From Ridgeia piscesae (Eukaryota > Annelida > Polychaeta > Sabellida > Siboglinidae): DNA of 64,000 nucleotides. Each line of letters opens with the position of its first letter. The stretch's first letter is position 1. Below, one piece after another: positions 53,329 through 64,000 of this stretch. The position numbers were made by a program, and so were the translations under genes. The stretch spans positions 124,001 to 188,000 of the forward strand of contig JAODUO010000049.1 of assembly GCA_025642075.2 (NCBI GenBank), read 5' to 3'. The notes beneath the pieces were generated by a model, which was not told the DNA's origin, did not search any database, and was given only the letters and a program-made list of their open reading frames with translations.

Positions 53329-55680
53329 CTGTCAAGGTCAAACATCAACGTCAAACACGTGGTTGATTGTCAGACTTTACTCAAATTATGGGATGGTTCC
53401 ATGAGTTCCCAACGTCCCGAAATGCATTGCATTAATAATACAGGTTCCCAGGCCACAAAACATGGTGTCGAATTTGAAAGAATTCATATTGCCAAACAAA
53501 TTAAAAGTTTTTTAAATGTAGTATAATCACAACTTAATACAACATTGCGGCAGTTTTCAGGTTATTAGTTCCAGTTATGGTTAAATCTGCCGATGTACAA
53601 AACAGCCATATTGGTTCATACGAACAATATATGGGAAGAATTTAATTCCCATGACAATAAGTACCTTGCTGCCAGGTTTTTTATTTTCCAATGTGCATTA
53701 ATAAAGTATCACTCAATTTTTGCGTGAAATGTGATGAAAATCAAAACATCACCATACACTAATAAAAATGCATTTTTGATTACTGGATACATTCGTGACC
53801 TCCTCTTGATAACATTAAAAAAATATTTAGAAGGTACATTCTCGCAGGCAGCTGGTTTGTAATATTGTGAAAGACAATGCTCCAATAATGTCTCACTTTA
53901 AATACTTGATGTAAATACATCTAAACATTGATCTGAGTTGTAAAACACGCTCCTCTTTAAATCCCTGCTTGAAGACACTAGTTTTCAGTCATTACACTTT
54001 TGATTAAAAAAAAATTATCAGATCATTGATCTTGAAGACTATTTTGAGGGGAACCCGCTAGACAGCATGCTATTGTAACAATAACCCCCTTGACAGATCA
54101 TTGTCTTGAGTAGACCAGTTAACCCCTGATATGACAAAATCATATGCATTGGTGGATCATGATTTTTCAGACATTTCTTGAGTGGTTTTCTTCTGAAGTG
54201 AGTTTTTACTTTAGACATTGATGCCTTCAAAAAACCAATTTCTTTACTGAACATTTAGTCATAAACACTGATGCTTTCTCAAGACATGGCTTATGGAGTA
54301 ACACAACCTGTGTCATCAGAATATCAACACATGATAAAAATGATATATTATGAACAATCTCATAAAAAGGCTACCGCCTGTATGAACAGTTGTAAGACAA
54401 TAGCACATTTGTGTGGAAGTAATGTTTCAATTACAACACACAAACATCTCTGAAAATAAAATAGACCATAAAATGTAACAACATCTAATACCGTGGTGAC
54501 AAAAGATAGATGCTGTGAAAATAAATGCATAATTATAAGTACAATAAATACAAGCATGACATCATGAAAAGGAACATGCAAGTGCTGCCCTCTGTTGTAT
54601 AAGCAACGTGATTTAAAATACTAACACTGGCAGACTTCCACCAGAAGTACACACAAGGCGAACTAGATAGATAAGTAAGCACATTGCGTCTGTGGTATTT
54701 GAAGTATTCAGGTGGCCCGTTAAAAAATTACATACTTCTAGAGGGGGACATATTCTTCGAGCATTACGACGGGGGTATTTACAATTGTCACTTAATAGCA
54801 TGTTTTGTTTACAGGTTCAAGCCATTACTACATAAAGCCATTAGTACGTAATGTACATTAATACTTGTTGTGTGCCAGGAACAATATAGTCAAAGTACCA
54901 GTGATCAGGGGGTAATTTTTTAGTGATGTGTAATTTTGGATTAAACAGAGAAAAAGACGTTACATCTGATAATTACTATGTGGTATTATCGATACGCTGT
55001 AAGGCAGAAAGAAATCATGTCTTACACAACAGTCATTAAGTATTGACTTCCAATGTGTAAATTAAAATGCAACACAAAATGGCTACAAAACAATGTACAA
55101 CTGAAGTAAATGTTTCTCTTCACATCAAATTATCTACAGTGTTCAAAACAGAAATAGCAGATCACTATACAACTAAACTGGTTAATCCGACATATCACTG
55201 TATCACACTACCCATGGGTGTGTCAAAATCAAAATTATGTATGTGATATAATGTGCATTACATTAGCATTGCTGCATGACATCACGCAAATCAACCCTTC
55301 CCGCAAGCAGTTCGTGCTTGAACGACTTTGCCTTGAATTTGTTTGTTACAACTAAAAACTGGAAGACAGAATTTCAACAAAACACATGCCAGAATGTCTG
55401 AACGCTTCACATGTTTGGCATCCATTTTTGATGGCACAATGGAGCCTGTTGCTAGGCAACAAGTCATGTGATGGACACATAAATTCTGCAAGACAGCAGA
55501 CAACTTCATGCTGAGGAGTGAACTATGACCTCCATAAGTTGTCAGCTGAAACCAATGGCACAAATAACAGCGTGACGTGACAGAAACAAAATCGAGACCG
55601 TAACAGAAACGAGACCGCATTCCACCGGGCCCTAAAAACAGAACACCGAGAAAAGAAAGTTACGGGACAACAGCGCTTAC
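53329..55680 (-). other. NCAM-like intron
   Basis: A 2.35-kb AT-rich intron containing an X-box-like site at 55448; no exon recognised inside. Confidence 0.6.
55448..55460. promoter_or_regulatory. RFX X-box-like site
   Basis: GTTGCTAGGCAAC, identical to the site at 52479. Confidence 0.35.
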
Positions 55681-55794
55681 TCCTCCTGGGTGATCTCCTG
55701 AGCCTCATGGGATGGGTCAGTCTCCCGTGGGGCCTCAGCTCCCTCTTCCTCCTCCTCCTCATCATCTGCTCCATCTTTCAGGGGTTTCTTCTCG
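55681..55794 (-). CDS. NCAM/Fasciclin-2-like, acidic cassette exon (symmetric phase 2)
   Basis: The acceptor cacatgaacag precedes 55794 and the donor GTAAGC follows 55681. The 114-nt exon starts with one base completing a codon and ends with two bases of the next, so it can be skipped without changing frame. It encodes EKKPLKDGADDEEEEEEGAE, then a segment ending EAQEITQE, with a long Glu/Asp run. The end resembles the end of the 59400 exon (TQE and the same donor context). Intracellular tail; exact role unknown. Confidence 0.75.
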
Positions 55795-58700
55795 CTGTTC
55801 ATGTGAGTGAGATGGAATATGAGTGTCATGGTCGGAGGTTATCATTAAATAGATATGTAGCTGTAATAGTTACAGAGTAGCTGCACAGCTACTACCGCCG
55901 CTACACAGCTACTACCGCCGCTACACTGTCTCCAGATCTGTGGGTCTCCGCATAGAAAAACATTGTTAGTTCAGGAACAAATATGTGTGACAGCGGTTAC
56001 ACGCTACAGCTTACACAACACATTTTAATGAGTACAAACATGTGTAACTGTGGTCACACGTTACAACCAAGACAACACAATCCATTTTTGTTTTATATGC
56101 TGTTGCTAGAACAAAATATGCAGTCTGCTCATACATCATATTACAATTGTACAACAAAAGTAAACTGTTTGTTTGGTTGCAATTCATATTCTGCACAAGA
56201 CAAACCTTAGACACCCACTCCTGGGAAATACAAAGAACAGAGACAGTTTTCATATGCAAACATGTTCAGAATTACCACTTAGCAAACGATTCTACATCTT
56301 CCATGACACTGCATTCACCAAACACCATGCTGCTGAACCTCCTGGTGTATCAAGTGTCGGCCATTTTGAGTGAGAATTTACAAACGATGGAAGTATGATC
56401 GATCATCTTCAAACTAGATGAAATGGTAAATGTTTTCAACAAATTTGGGTGCAAATTGTGTGAAGTTAAACAACGGCAGTTTTGCGAGTTGCAGATAACT
56501 GAGTTTTGTGGGCAGTGGAAGCATACAAAGGTGAGAAAAGGAGACGGCAACAGGGAAGGAATGGAAAGACTGTGATTAGTGTAAAGTGTGCATGAGACAA
56601 ATATTGCCACAGCGAAATGCGGACACCGAATACAGCTGTAGTTTGGGAGCGAATCGCATTTGAGAATGAATATAGGCAATTTAAAAATAAGTTCTCAAAT
56701 TTATGTAATGTTTAAAATGCAATGTTGTAAAACAAGATGGCTGCCCTTTGAGTGTATACTATGATGAAGAATAATTTTAATGAAAACAGTTATACAGAGA
56801 GGACAAATCAATTGACAAACGTAGCAGTTTATGGATGATAACGTAACTCAGACATTTTGCCTTTCCAAATGATAAAAATGGGTAGCAGTTCTTGAAAACA
56901 TTCAATGTAGATGATATAATAAGTCATGAATGTTTACTTTTGTGCAAGCTGTGCATTAAGCTGCAATTGTACAATAAGACAATAGGAACGTAGATAAGAA
57001 GATGGGCAAAACATGTGTTTACATGGCAGACATCAAAGTCCACTGCAGTCGAAGAGACGGGGCTGACTATCAGCTCGGAGACCTAACGTAAGACTAAAAG
57101 TTTCGAGTGACGTCGCAACATATACAAGCTGTGACCCTCTGAAAATGTATGCAGGCTGGTCGTGTGACCAGATATAAGCAAACGAAATGCACGACAAGAC
57201 AAACATATACGGAAGCGTCACATGAACAAAATTGAAGTGATAATTGAAATGAAAAGCATGCAACTAGATTACAAAGTGCGTATGATGACGGAATAATCTG
57301 TGCACAAGAAATGAGAATATGGTGTGAAGAGACGAGAAAACAAGGAGCGCTGCTGCGACCGAAGCGAGGACACCGGGGGTCGGAAAACGAGAATTTGTGG
57401 CACACAACACTGGCACGACATGAAGCCGACAATAAGCCACTGCCCTCAAAAATAAGAACCTGCAAACTGCTCGTGTGTGTGTTTGTCGTTACTCCGACGG
57501 AATTGTTGCGAGTGCAATGCAGGTGACTGACTTTCGTTGACACCAGGGGGCAAGCGAGGTCAGTCGAACGTTATTGTGATTGTTTCGAGAAACGGCAATG
57601 TCAAAGGCTGCAAGACACAATGTCACGTCACTTTGAAACAACGTCCTTTTCCTCTGTGTCATCCCCAACAATCTGTCTCACTGAAATAGCTGTATCTTTC
57701 ATCATCAAATTAAGGTAAATCACATGTTGGACATGCTGGATGATCATATGACCCAGGCAAGGATGAATCATGAGTTTGGGTCACTGTAGTGCTATTTCAA
57801 TGTTTCCAAAATAACATTTTAACTTAATCACAACAAAGTACATAGCATGGTTGCGGCTAGGAAACAGCGTCGTAGAACATGGGGTGTAAAGCCGAGGCCA
57901 AGGATGTGTCACCAGGAATGTTCATCCCAATATAAACGATATTGTGACAGCAACCAACAAAAGATGACGAATGTAGATGGAATGGATGTCAGAATGAAAA
58001 AGGTCAAGGACGCAATCTATGCACCTGACAAAGTTTACCTGTGTAAGGCTGATGCATCAGTTTGATTCTGTAGTGATTGTTGTGAAGCTGTTGATTACTT
58101 CAAACTTGTAGAACGATGCACAGCTATTTTCGCCTGGTACGACAAGTTAGCTAATTCACATCTAACCTACACACTAGTGCTAAACATGCGAGCTAAAATT
58201 AGTTTAAAGAGAAGACCCTGGATGGTCTCCTAATCTTCACATCACATCAGTAGTTCAAGATTGATCTAGTTAACTGTATTGTTGAATTAATGTCCTGAGT
58301 TAAAAAATGTATAACGTACAAGCTGTTTTACACTTTCAACCATTCGGCGGAATGTTTGTCAGACGAAAACTCTGCCACAAAAATACCCCTGTTATGACCG
58401 TAACATAGCAACCCCTTACTTACATAACTTTCACGTATGATAAGATCATACCTGCATGTATATACACACCTGAGGCATTTTCTGTGAAATCACTCATTTG
58501 CACACATCAAGCTGTACCCACTTCTGAAGTCATAAACACTGTGTAGATGGAAGTCAAAAACACTGTGCTGGACAGTGACAAAAATGAGAGCTGTTTGAAG
58601 GTTCTTATTTCCAAGGTCGCTGGGCGGTCACTTGCCTGATCTCTCTCTCCAACTCCATCACTACATCCTTCCACCTCTCGTTATTTTCACTCGGTGCTGC

Positions 58701-59399
58701 ACTTTTTCGATTCGATGAACCTCTGATCAATCTAACGATCACAATGCGCAGGCGGTGCAAAACACCACCACCAGATGGCAGTGAGGAGGCAGAAACACGC
58801 AGTAAAAACAGATGTTTCAACTTGTAAACTTCGGAGGCGTTTTCATGTCTTACTGTACAATATTGAGAGTTCAAAAACACTACTACCTAGATGGTAACAA
58901 ATAAAGAAGTTACGCAGAAGAAAGTTAATCAAAAAGTCAATGAAAGTAGTAAAAGAAACTGAAGACTAAAAGTATGACATTTCTATCACCATATGCGGTA
59001 AACTGATGGTTGAAATCATAATTTTGAAGTAGGAAGTAAATGAAGAGTAGAATAATGATAATGAAATAAACACAACATAAATGACCACTAAACTATTGCA
59101 GTTCATTGGTTTTATAAGAGAGTACTGAATTTAACAAGTGTCTGACGATCTGGAAATATCTATCACCATCGAGAGATTTCCTTCCTAAACCCTACACATT
59201 CATCAGTCACATCCATTCTTAAACACTACCCATGACTAAAACACAACATTCTCTCTTATACTATCGCACTAATTGATTATCATCGAGTCACAATGAATAT
59301 TTAAAAAATAAACAACGCACGGACGACCAAATTGAGATCTAGAAGTGGGAAACTGGAAACTGCTTCGGGGACATGCACAATGACGGAATAGCTGCTTAC
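55795..59399 (-). other. NCAM-like intron
   Basis: A 3.6-kb intron. It holds a 20-bp tandem duplicate near 55884-55925 and a somewhat CpG-rich patch at 57320-57390. A 39-nt exon candidate near 58645 was considered and rejected. Confidence 0.6.
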
Positions 59400-59489
59400 T
59401 CCTGGGTTTCATCTGGCTGTTCCGTTTGTTGCTGCTCATCCCCGGCTAGCCGAGCTTCTTCTATTGGCTGATCTTGTTTTAAATGCTGC
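59400..59489 (-). CDS. NCAM/Fasciclin-2-like, cassette exon (symmetric phase 2)
   Basis: The acceptor (pyrimidine-rich, ending gacgcaacag) precedes 59489 and the donor GTAAGC follows 59400. The 90-nt exon encodes QHLKQDQPIEEARLAGDEQQ, then ending PDETQ, plus the split codon. Its phase (1 base in, 2 bases out) exactly follows the transmembrane exon and matches the 55681 exon, so it is skippable. It shares the ACCCAGGA-GTAAGC end with the 55681 exon, suggesting an old exon duplication. A cytoplasmic acidic/Gln-rich segment. Confidence 0.65.
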
Positions 59490-60160
59490 CTGTTGCGTCA
59501 CGCAGCAGGATAAAAATGCATACAGCTGAGGTGAGTTGCCTGACATACATGAAACACGTCTACACAACACGGCAGTCAAACATGGCACAGAACACATGAA
59601 TGGCTGCGCAAAAGAGCAGTCAGCAAAAGAGCAGATGTTACATAATATTCGGCAACATAATGAACAGTTGTAAAAGACGACTCTAGAGATTGGTATATGA
59701 AATCAACAACCTGTTAAATATGTGATATGGTTTACAACGTTCAGCAGATGAGTAACGATTGCTGTAAAAGAAGACTTTGTTAGCACAGTATATGGAATCA
59801 ACTGATGTCAGTCTCTGGTATCTGGCTGAAATAAGAATGCAATCCTGAATGAACACAGCTGGGGTTCTCAGTGAGTTCCCACTTGATCAGTGACAATAAT
59901 CTTCAGACATCCACTGTTGGCCAAGCATGGAACTATTCTTGTGGCACATTGTTTAAACACAACCAACATTAGCTACATGGGCAAATATTTCAGTAGACAG
60001 ACTAGATAGATGCAACAAAATGTGTCATTGATGCAACTTGCCTTTAACATCAACAACCTTCGTAAATGAGTGACATTGGCTGATTAGTGGGACAGGCCGT
60101 CAACTCAAGGCTGTGCCTGTCAATCACGTGTACATTCTACATCACAACGTTTACGACTAC
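59490..60160 (-). other. NCAM-like intron between cassette exon and microexon
   Basis: No other exon recognised. Confidence 0.6.
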
Positions 60161-60176
60161 CTTGCTGCCGTTGAGC
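60161..60176 (-). CDS. Candidate 16-nt microexon of NCAM-like gene
   Basis: The minus strand reads a strong pyrimidine tract (ttttgttttccccc) and tctcag, then 16 nt, then GTAGTC. Joined to the transmembrane exon (2-base overhang) it reads RLNGSK and ends in phase 0, which fits only the phase-0 terminal exon at 52824. This would give a short cytoplasmic tail that bypasses all acidic exons. The donor is only fair and no homology can be checked in six residues. Confidence 0.45.
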
Positions 60177-60342
60177 CTGAGACATTGGGGGAAAACAAAA
60201 GTAGTGTACAAAAATTTTTCCGCTGCACCAGGCATCAGATAGGCAGGTCTCACAGAGACCTGTAAACAGAGAGAAACCATCACAGAACGTGGTGTAAGGC
60301 TATGCGAGAGATTACGACACCGAGGCTATTCCATCTACCCAC

Positions 60343-60556
60343 CTTTCCCCCTCCTCCATTGCCTTCTCCTTACTCCCGGCTGCTCCCTTTCCGCAGACGC
60401 TCACACAGCAGGTGTGGAGGACGCCACAGCTGTTCATGAAGTAGCACGACACGTCAACGATGATGAGGAAGAGGATGAAGACGAAGATGACGATGCCGAT
60501 GACGGCACCCGTTCCAAGTCCCGCTGCGGCGACCGACGGCCTCGCTTCACCATCCC
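60343..60556 (-). CDS. NCAM/Fasciclin-2-like, transmembrane exon
   Basis: The acceptor ctctcctgtag precedes 60556 and the donor GTGGGT follows 60343. About 70 codons: a short extracellular stalk (DGEARPSVAAAGLGTG), one transmembrane helix (AVIGIVIFVFILFLIIVDVS), then the NCAM signature: CYFMNSCG, several juxtamembrane Cys (possible palmitoylation), VCGKGAAGSKEKAMEEGE. Vertebrate NCAM has the same order: a VDxxCYFxNxCG motif, a Cys-rich turn and a CGK...MEEG segment. The protein is a single-pass adhesion receptor of the plasma membrane. It begins in phase 1 and ends in phase 2. The Ig and FNIII exons lie beyond 64 kb. Orthology to NCAM versus Fasciclin-2 cannot be settled from this part. Confidence 0.88.
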
Positions 60557-62645
60557 CTACAGGAGAGTTCACATGTTAGAAATATACCTCCTCTACCAAA
60601 GAGTCAATGTGTGCCAAACATATTCAATCCTTATTGTCATCACGTCCCAATCACTGCAAAAAAATCTTCATTTCCCAATTGTCCTTCCAGTCTTAATCAC
60701 TCCAGATAATAATAACATGTCCCCGATGACTTTTATGTCTCAACCACCCCAGAAAAAATAATAATTTCCCAAATTGACTCCTGACTCTGTCACTCTAGAA
60801 ATGTTTGACCCTCGAAGGGAAAGTTGGAGTTTTAACTCATCCATTTAAATATAGTTTGGGATTTGGAAATTAGTCTCATAGATTCATTCTAAAAATAGTC
60901 CAATGTGTGACGGAAAAACAACTTAATTAACATTCATTTTGTTACAGGACAACAGCCAATGTGTACCAAAGTGTAAAAGCACTTACATACTTATATAATA
61001 TAATAAATTCCCTTAAAACATAGCATATGTACACTTATAATCTGCAAACAAATTAAATCTTGCGGACGTCAAAGCAGTGTGTTATGGCGGTCACAAGAAG
61101 CCTGTACAATGTCAAAAGCATCGTTAACTCAAAACATCAGCAAAGCCCTGTACATTGACTGTAGTATCACTGAACCATTCAGAATGGCAGACAACTGTGT
61201 CACTAATGGTCAGTGAATGTCCAAGAGATGACACATGTCAAGGTGACCTCGTGACCACACCTTCTTGATCATTCCCATTGGACACTACACTGTCTTGTGA
61301 TAATACAATTATGAAAACATACAAGTGACTAAAATTTACTTTTACAAAGTAGCAAATTTACAATAGCTAACGACAAAAAAATTGCTTGATTTATGTGAAA
61401 TTATATCTGTCAACATTCTGAATCCGCATGATGGTGATGCAGAATGCTGCAACAAATAACAGCGAAAACTTATTTTAAAATGATGACACTTTTCCGTACT
61501 TTGCACATTTGCAACATGGGACGCAATTTAAGGTGTCACAATCTGATTATTTATGGCAACATTGACAAAACGTGCAAGTATGTACACCGCTACCACATGC
61601 GTCCTGACAAAATGACAATTGTTTCCCAGCATCCCCTGCAACCATTTCCCAGCATTCCTTGATTAGCAGTGTTAATTCTTGTGTAGTTGCTTCCAACACC
61701 CGCACCATCACCGTGATGTTCTGTCAGATATATTTTCCTTACTTCATGTGCAGCGCTTGCAATCAGCAGATCAGAGCGTACTTAATTGCACTCAAAAACC
61801 GTGATGATCACAACAGTGCTGCCATCTAGCATGGCTTAATTACACAGAAAATGGTTAGCAACTGCACATCTAAAAAGGAAAATATGATTGTGCAAAGTCC
61901 AGTGTTTAGGCTTACAATTTACTTGACAAAATGTCTTGCATTTTGATATACATCTTGACAATCCATTGGTGGAAAGTAATTATAAAATGGTACATTGGAC
62001 AATGCTATTGTTATCTGACAGATGACAAGATTATTAGTACATGTTAGTACAGCCCCAGTATACTAAAAGAGAATATTAGGACAGTCCATGAAACCCTTTG
62101 TCTTATGTCAAGAGTCATTTTGCTGATCAAGGATTGGTCAGTTTGAATGGTTATTTCACTGTCATTTAAGAATCAAATCAACTCCATTCTCATCAAAAGC
62201 ACAAGTGATGTCATGTTGTAAAATGTACATAGAAGTGACATTGAGGCAAATTATGAACATTTCTGTGATCAGTCTAGTCTGTTAGGCGTAAGCAACCCTC
62301 CACCAAGCTCGGAAACGATTCTAATGACCAGAAATGACTTTTTGAAAATGGATGTCAGAAACTGCGTGACACTGTGAAGTATATACAAAGCAAAAGAATG
62401 ATGATATCATTTTACTTTGAGTAACAATGCAACAACATCAATGAAATACACTTAGAATAATTAAATAAATAACTATTCTACGGGCGTATCATTTCCGGCG
62501 ACACCATCTCGGGTCAGCTGACCGTGCAGTGGACAACAATCGCATCTGAAAGCTGATGTTACAGTATGGATTGACCATGGATGCAATGAAGCATGACGCG
62601 GAGTCGGTGATGTGTGACAGTGAATGAGAAGGACTACTACGCTAC
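60557..62645 (-). other. NCAM-like intron
   Basis: A 2.1-kb AT-rich intron without recognised exons. Confidence 0.6.
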
Positions 62646-62693
62646 CTTGACCTTTGTCTGAGTCATCGTCTACATTTGGAGGAGCATTCGGAT
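62646..62693 (-). CDS. NCAM/Fasciclin-2-like, juxtamembrane linker exon
   Basis: The acceptor gttttgttttag precedes 62693 and the donor GTAGCG follows 62646. The 48-nt exon encodes DPNAPPNVDDDSDKGQ (first codon split) and ends with one base that joins the transmembrane exon as Gly. It is symmetric (phase 1), so it is skippable and would vary the length of an acidic extracellular stalk just outside the membrane. An alternative donor GTCAAG lies 6 bp earlier. Confidence 0.65.
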
Positions 62694-64000
62694 CTAAAAC
62701 AAAACATTCACATGCAACATGAGGACAGCACACCACACGTCGAAGACAGGAAATGGACGATGTACATCCGGATTACATAAATGTATACATCTGTGTATAC
62801 GGAAATGTGTACGGTACACACTTGTACAGAGCACACGTACATGTTACATACATACCTCGATACATGTGAACATACATATATGTATAAACGTCTGTACATG
62901 TATGTACACACATGAAGTACTGCATACACATAATCGTGTACAATTGTTGTACATACATGTACTGTCACATACACGCACACACACAATGTGTACAGAGCCT
63001 ACAGTGGGAAAACTAACAAGACAGTTGACATTAAAACTTAGGCAGGAGACAGAAGAATGTCACTGTGAAATGATACGTCTCGTTACTTTGCACAGGTCTA
63101 CATCGATATCATTAAAATAATTGTTATATTATATGATATAGAGCAAAAAGATTCGCACCCTGAGCCAACAAACTCGACACAAATACGTGTCCAAGACCGA
63201 AACGTTGTACATTTCTACAAATTTTGCTCAAATGTAAGTTAATTTCTTACGACATAATTTAGACTCTGGTCCAAATTAAATTTTGGGTTGACATTGTGAT
63301 GGTCCTGCTGTGCTACTGTTGCCCTGATAAAGATAAACAGTAATGTTGAACTGTAAAGACCATGGAGCTGTTCTAAGATCATTAAAGCAAAGATCTGCTT
63401 TCAACATGCAAGCAAACATATCAATATAAATACGCAAAAAAGTAACAACTTATAGATTATTTATAAATCTGTCTTCCCTGCCCTGATCATTATCATGAAA
63501 TATCAGCAGTAAGTAGGCTTTGGGTGACGTATGTATGAGAAAGAGATGTAAGAAATGTCTCCGAAATGAAAGTGGGAAGCCATTGCAAAGGAGACTGGCT
63601 ATGGCAGATGGCCACGTGACGTCTTCTTTCTTCTTTATTCAAATGATGTTCTGAGTAAAAACCTCGACGATATCGTTAATCTTTGGCCCATTTCACTGAC
63701 TTTTTTTTTAGCCTGTCAGCCCGATTTTGCTCTTTAAAACCAATTTCACTCCTTAACAGTGATCTTGTTTATGGAAACCATGTCATCACCAGGATGTGTC
63801 ACAAAAATAGTCTCCTCTGCAATATGGTGAAGGCTTTTTGCATTTTGAAAAAGCTCCTTGAATTTAACAAGACATTCTGTTTAATGGTGGAGCTTCCTTA
63901 TCAACCCATTATCTTTGTGAAATCCCCCCTTCTTATTGGTGATATCAACTTGAAGTGGAACCTGCTTCAGTCCAGAGAAGCAACTGTGAAATAAGTATTG
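62694..64000 (-). other. NCAM-like intron running off the window
   Basis: Upstream extracellular exons are not seen before the window ends. The plus-strand open frame at 63683-63994 has no family-like sequence and is treated as chance. Confidence 0.5.
62760..62990. repeat. ACAT/TGTA-rich simple sequence
   Basis: Irregular words such as gtacatgtatgtacac and cgtacatgttacatacat alternate on both strands over about 230 bp; low complexity with many short palindromes. Confidence 0.7.

Noticed and set aside
57094..57543. 149-codon minus-strand open frame in an NCAM-like intron
   Set aside because: Composition is Cys/Ser/Leu-rich without domain or repeat; no splice or start support; probably chance.
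58640..58690. 39-nt candidate cassette exon of the NCAM-like gene (WKDVVMELEREI) with a GC donor
   Set aside because: Phase would fit, but the acceptor lacks a pyrimidine tract and the donor is non-canonical; a 12-codon open stretch is likely by chance.

Overview
This is a window of nuclear DNA from a bilaterian animal. It has small GC-rich coding exons in AT-rich, repeat-laden introns, canonical GT/AG splice sites, a broken non-LTR retrotransposon, long satellite and microsatellite arrays, and no bacterial-style operons. The proteins are conserved across animals and do not fix the phylum; a marine invertebrate (lophotrochozoan or invertebrate deuterostome) is a reasonable guess.

Three protein-coding genes are recognisable. 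(1) Minus strand, 15.07-17.49 kb: the large N-terminal exon of the long isoform of the HMG-box repressor Capicua (CIC-L). It ends in a phase-1 splice donor, so the gene continues to lower coordinates, but I found no HMG-box exon in the remaining 15 kb. A non-coding first exon and promoter are proposed near 19.1-19.4 kb. (2) Plus strand, 24.71-45.79 kb: the complete gene for RPB8/RPABC3 (POLR2H), the small subunit shared by RNA polymerases I, II and III. Four exons, all with exact splice sites and consistent phase, encode 150 residues. (3) Minus strand, 52.69-62.69 kb: the 3' part of an NCAM/Fasciclin-2-type cell adhesion molecule. It includes the transmembrane exon, several phase-compatible cytoplasmic exons that look alternatively spliced, a probable 16-nt microexon and the terminal exon. 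The extracellular Ig and FNIII exons lie beyond the window.

Layout: 1-15 kb is CIC intron or downstream DNA with five tandem arrays and an unexplained CpG-rich block at 6.5-7.3 kb. CIC-L and POLR2H are divergent, separated by a spacer holding a 0.9-kb evolving GACA-type microsatellite. POLR2H introns hold minisatellites, (TA)n tracts, a fold-back repeat, two retroposon tails, a 1.6-kb satellite of 41/44-bp units just before exon 3, and two promoter-like islands. POLR2H and the NCAM-like gene converge on 46-52 kb, which holds a 5'-truncated CR1/Jockey-like LINE and a MITE-like element.

The genes do not form a pathway; they are an ordinary animal neighbourhood (transcriptional repressor, polymerase subunit, adhesion receptor). 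I see no CRISPR, phage, toxin system or viral gene. The most interesting points are the modular cytoplasmic exons and microexon of the NCAM-like gene, the one-base frame switch and possible intronic polyadenylation in CIC-L, and the higher-order structure of the satellites.
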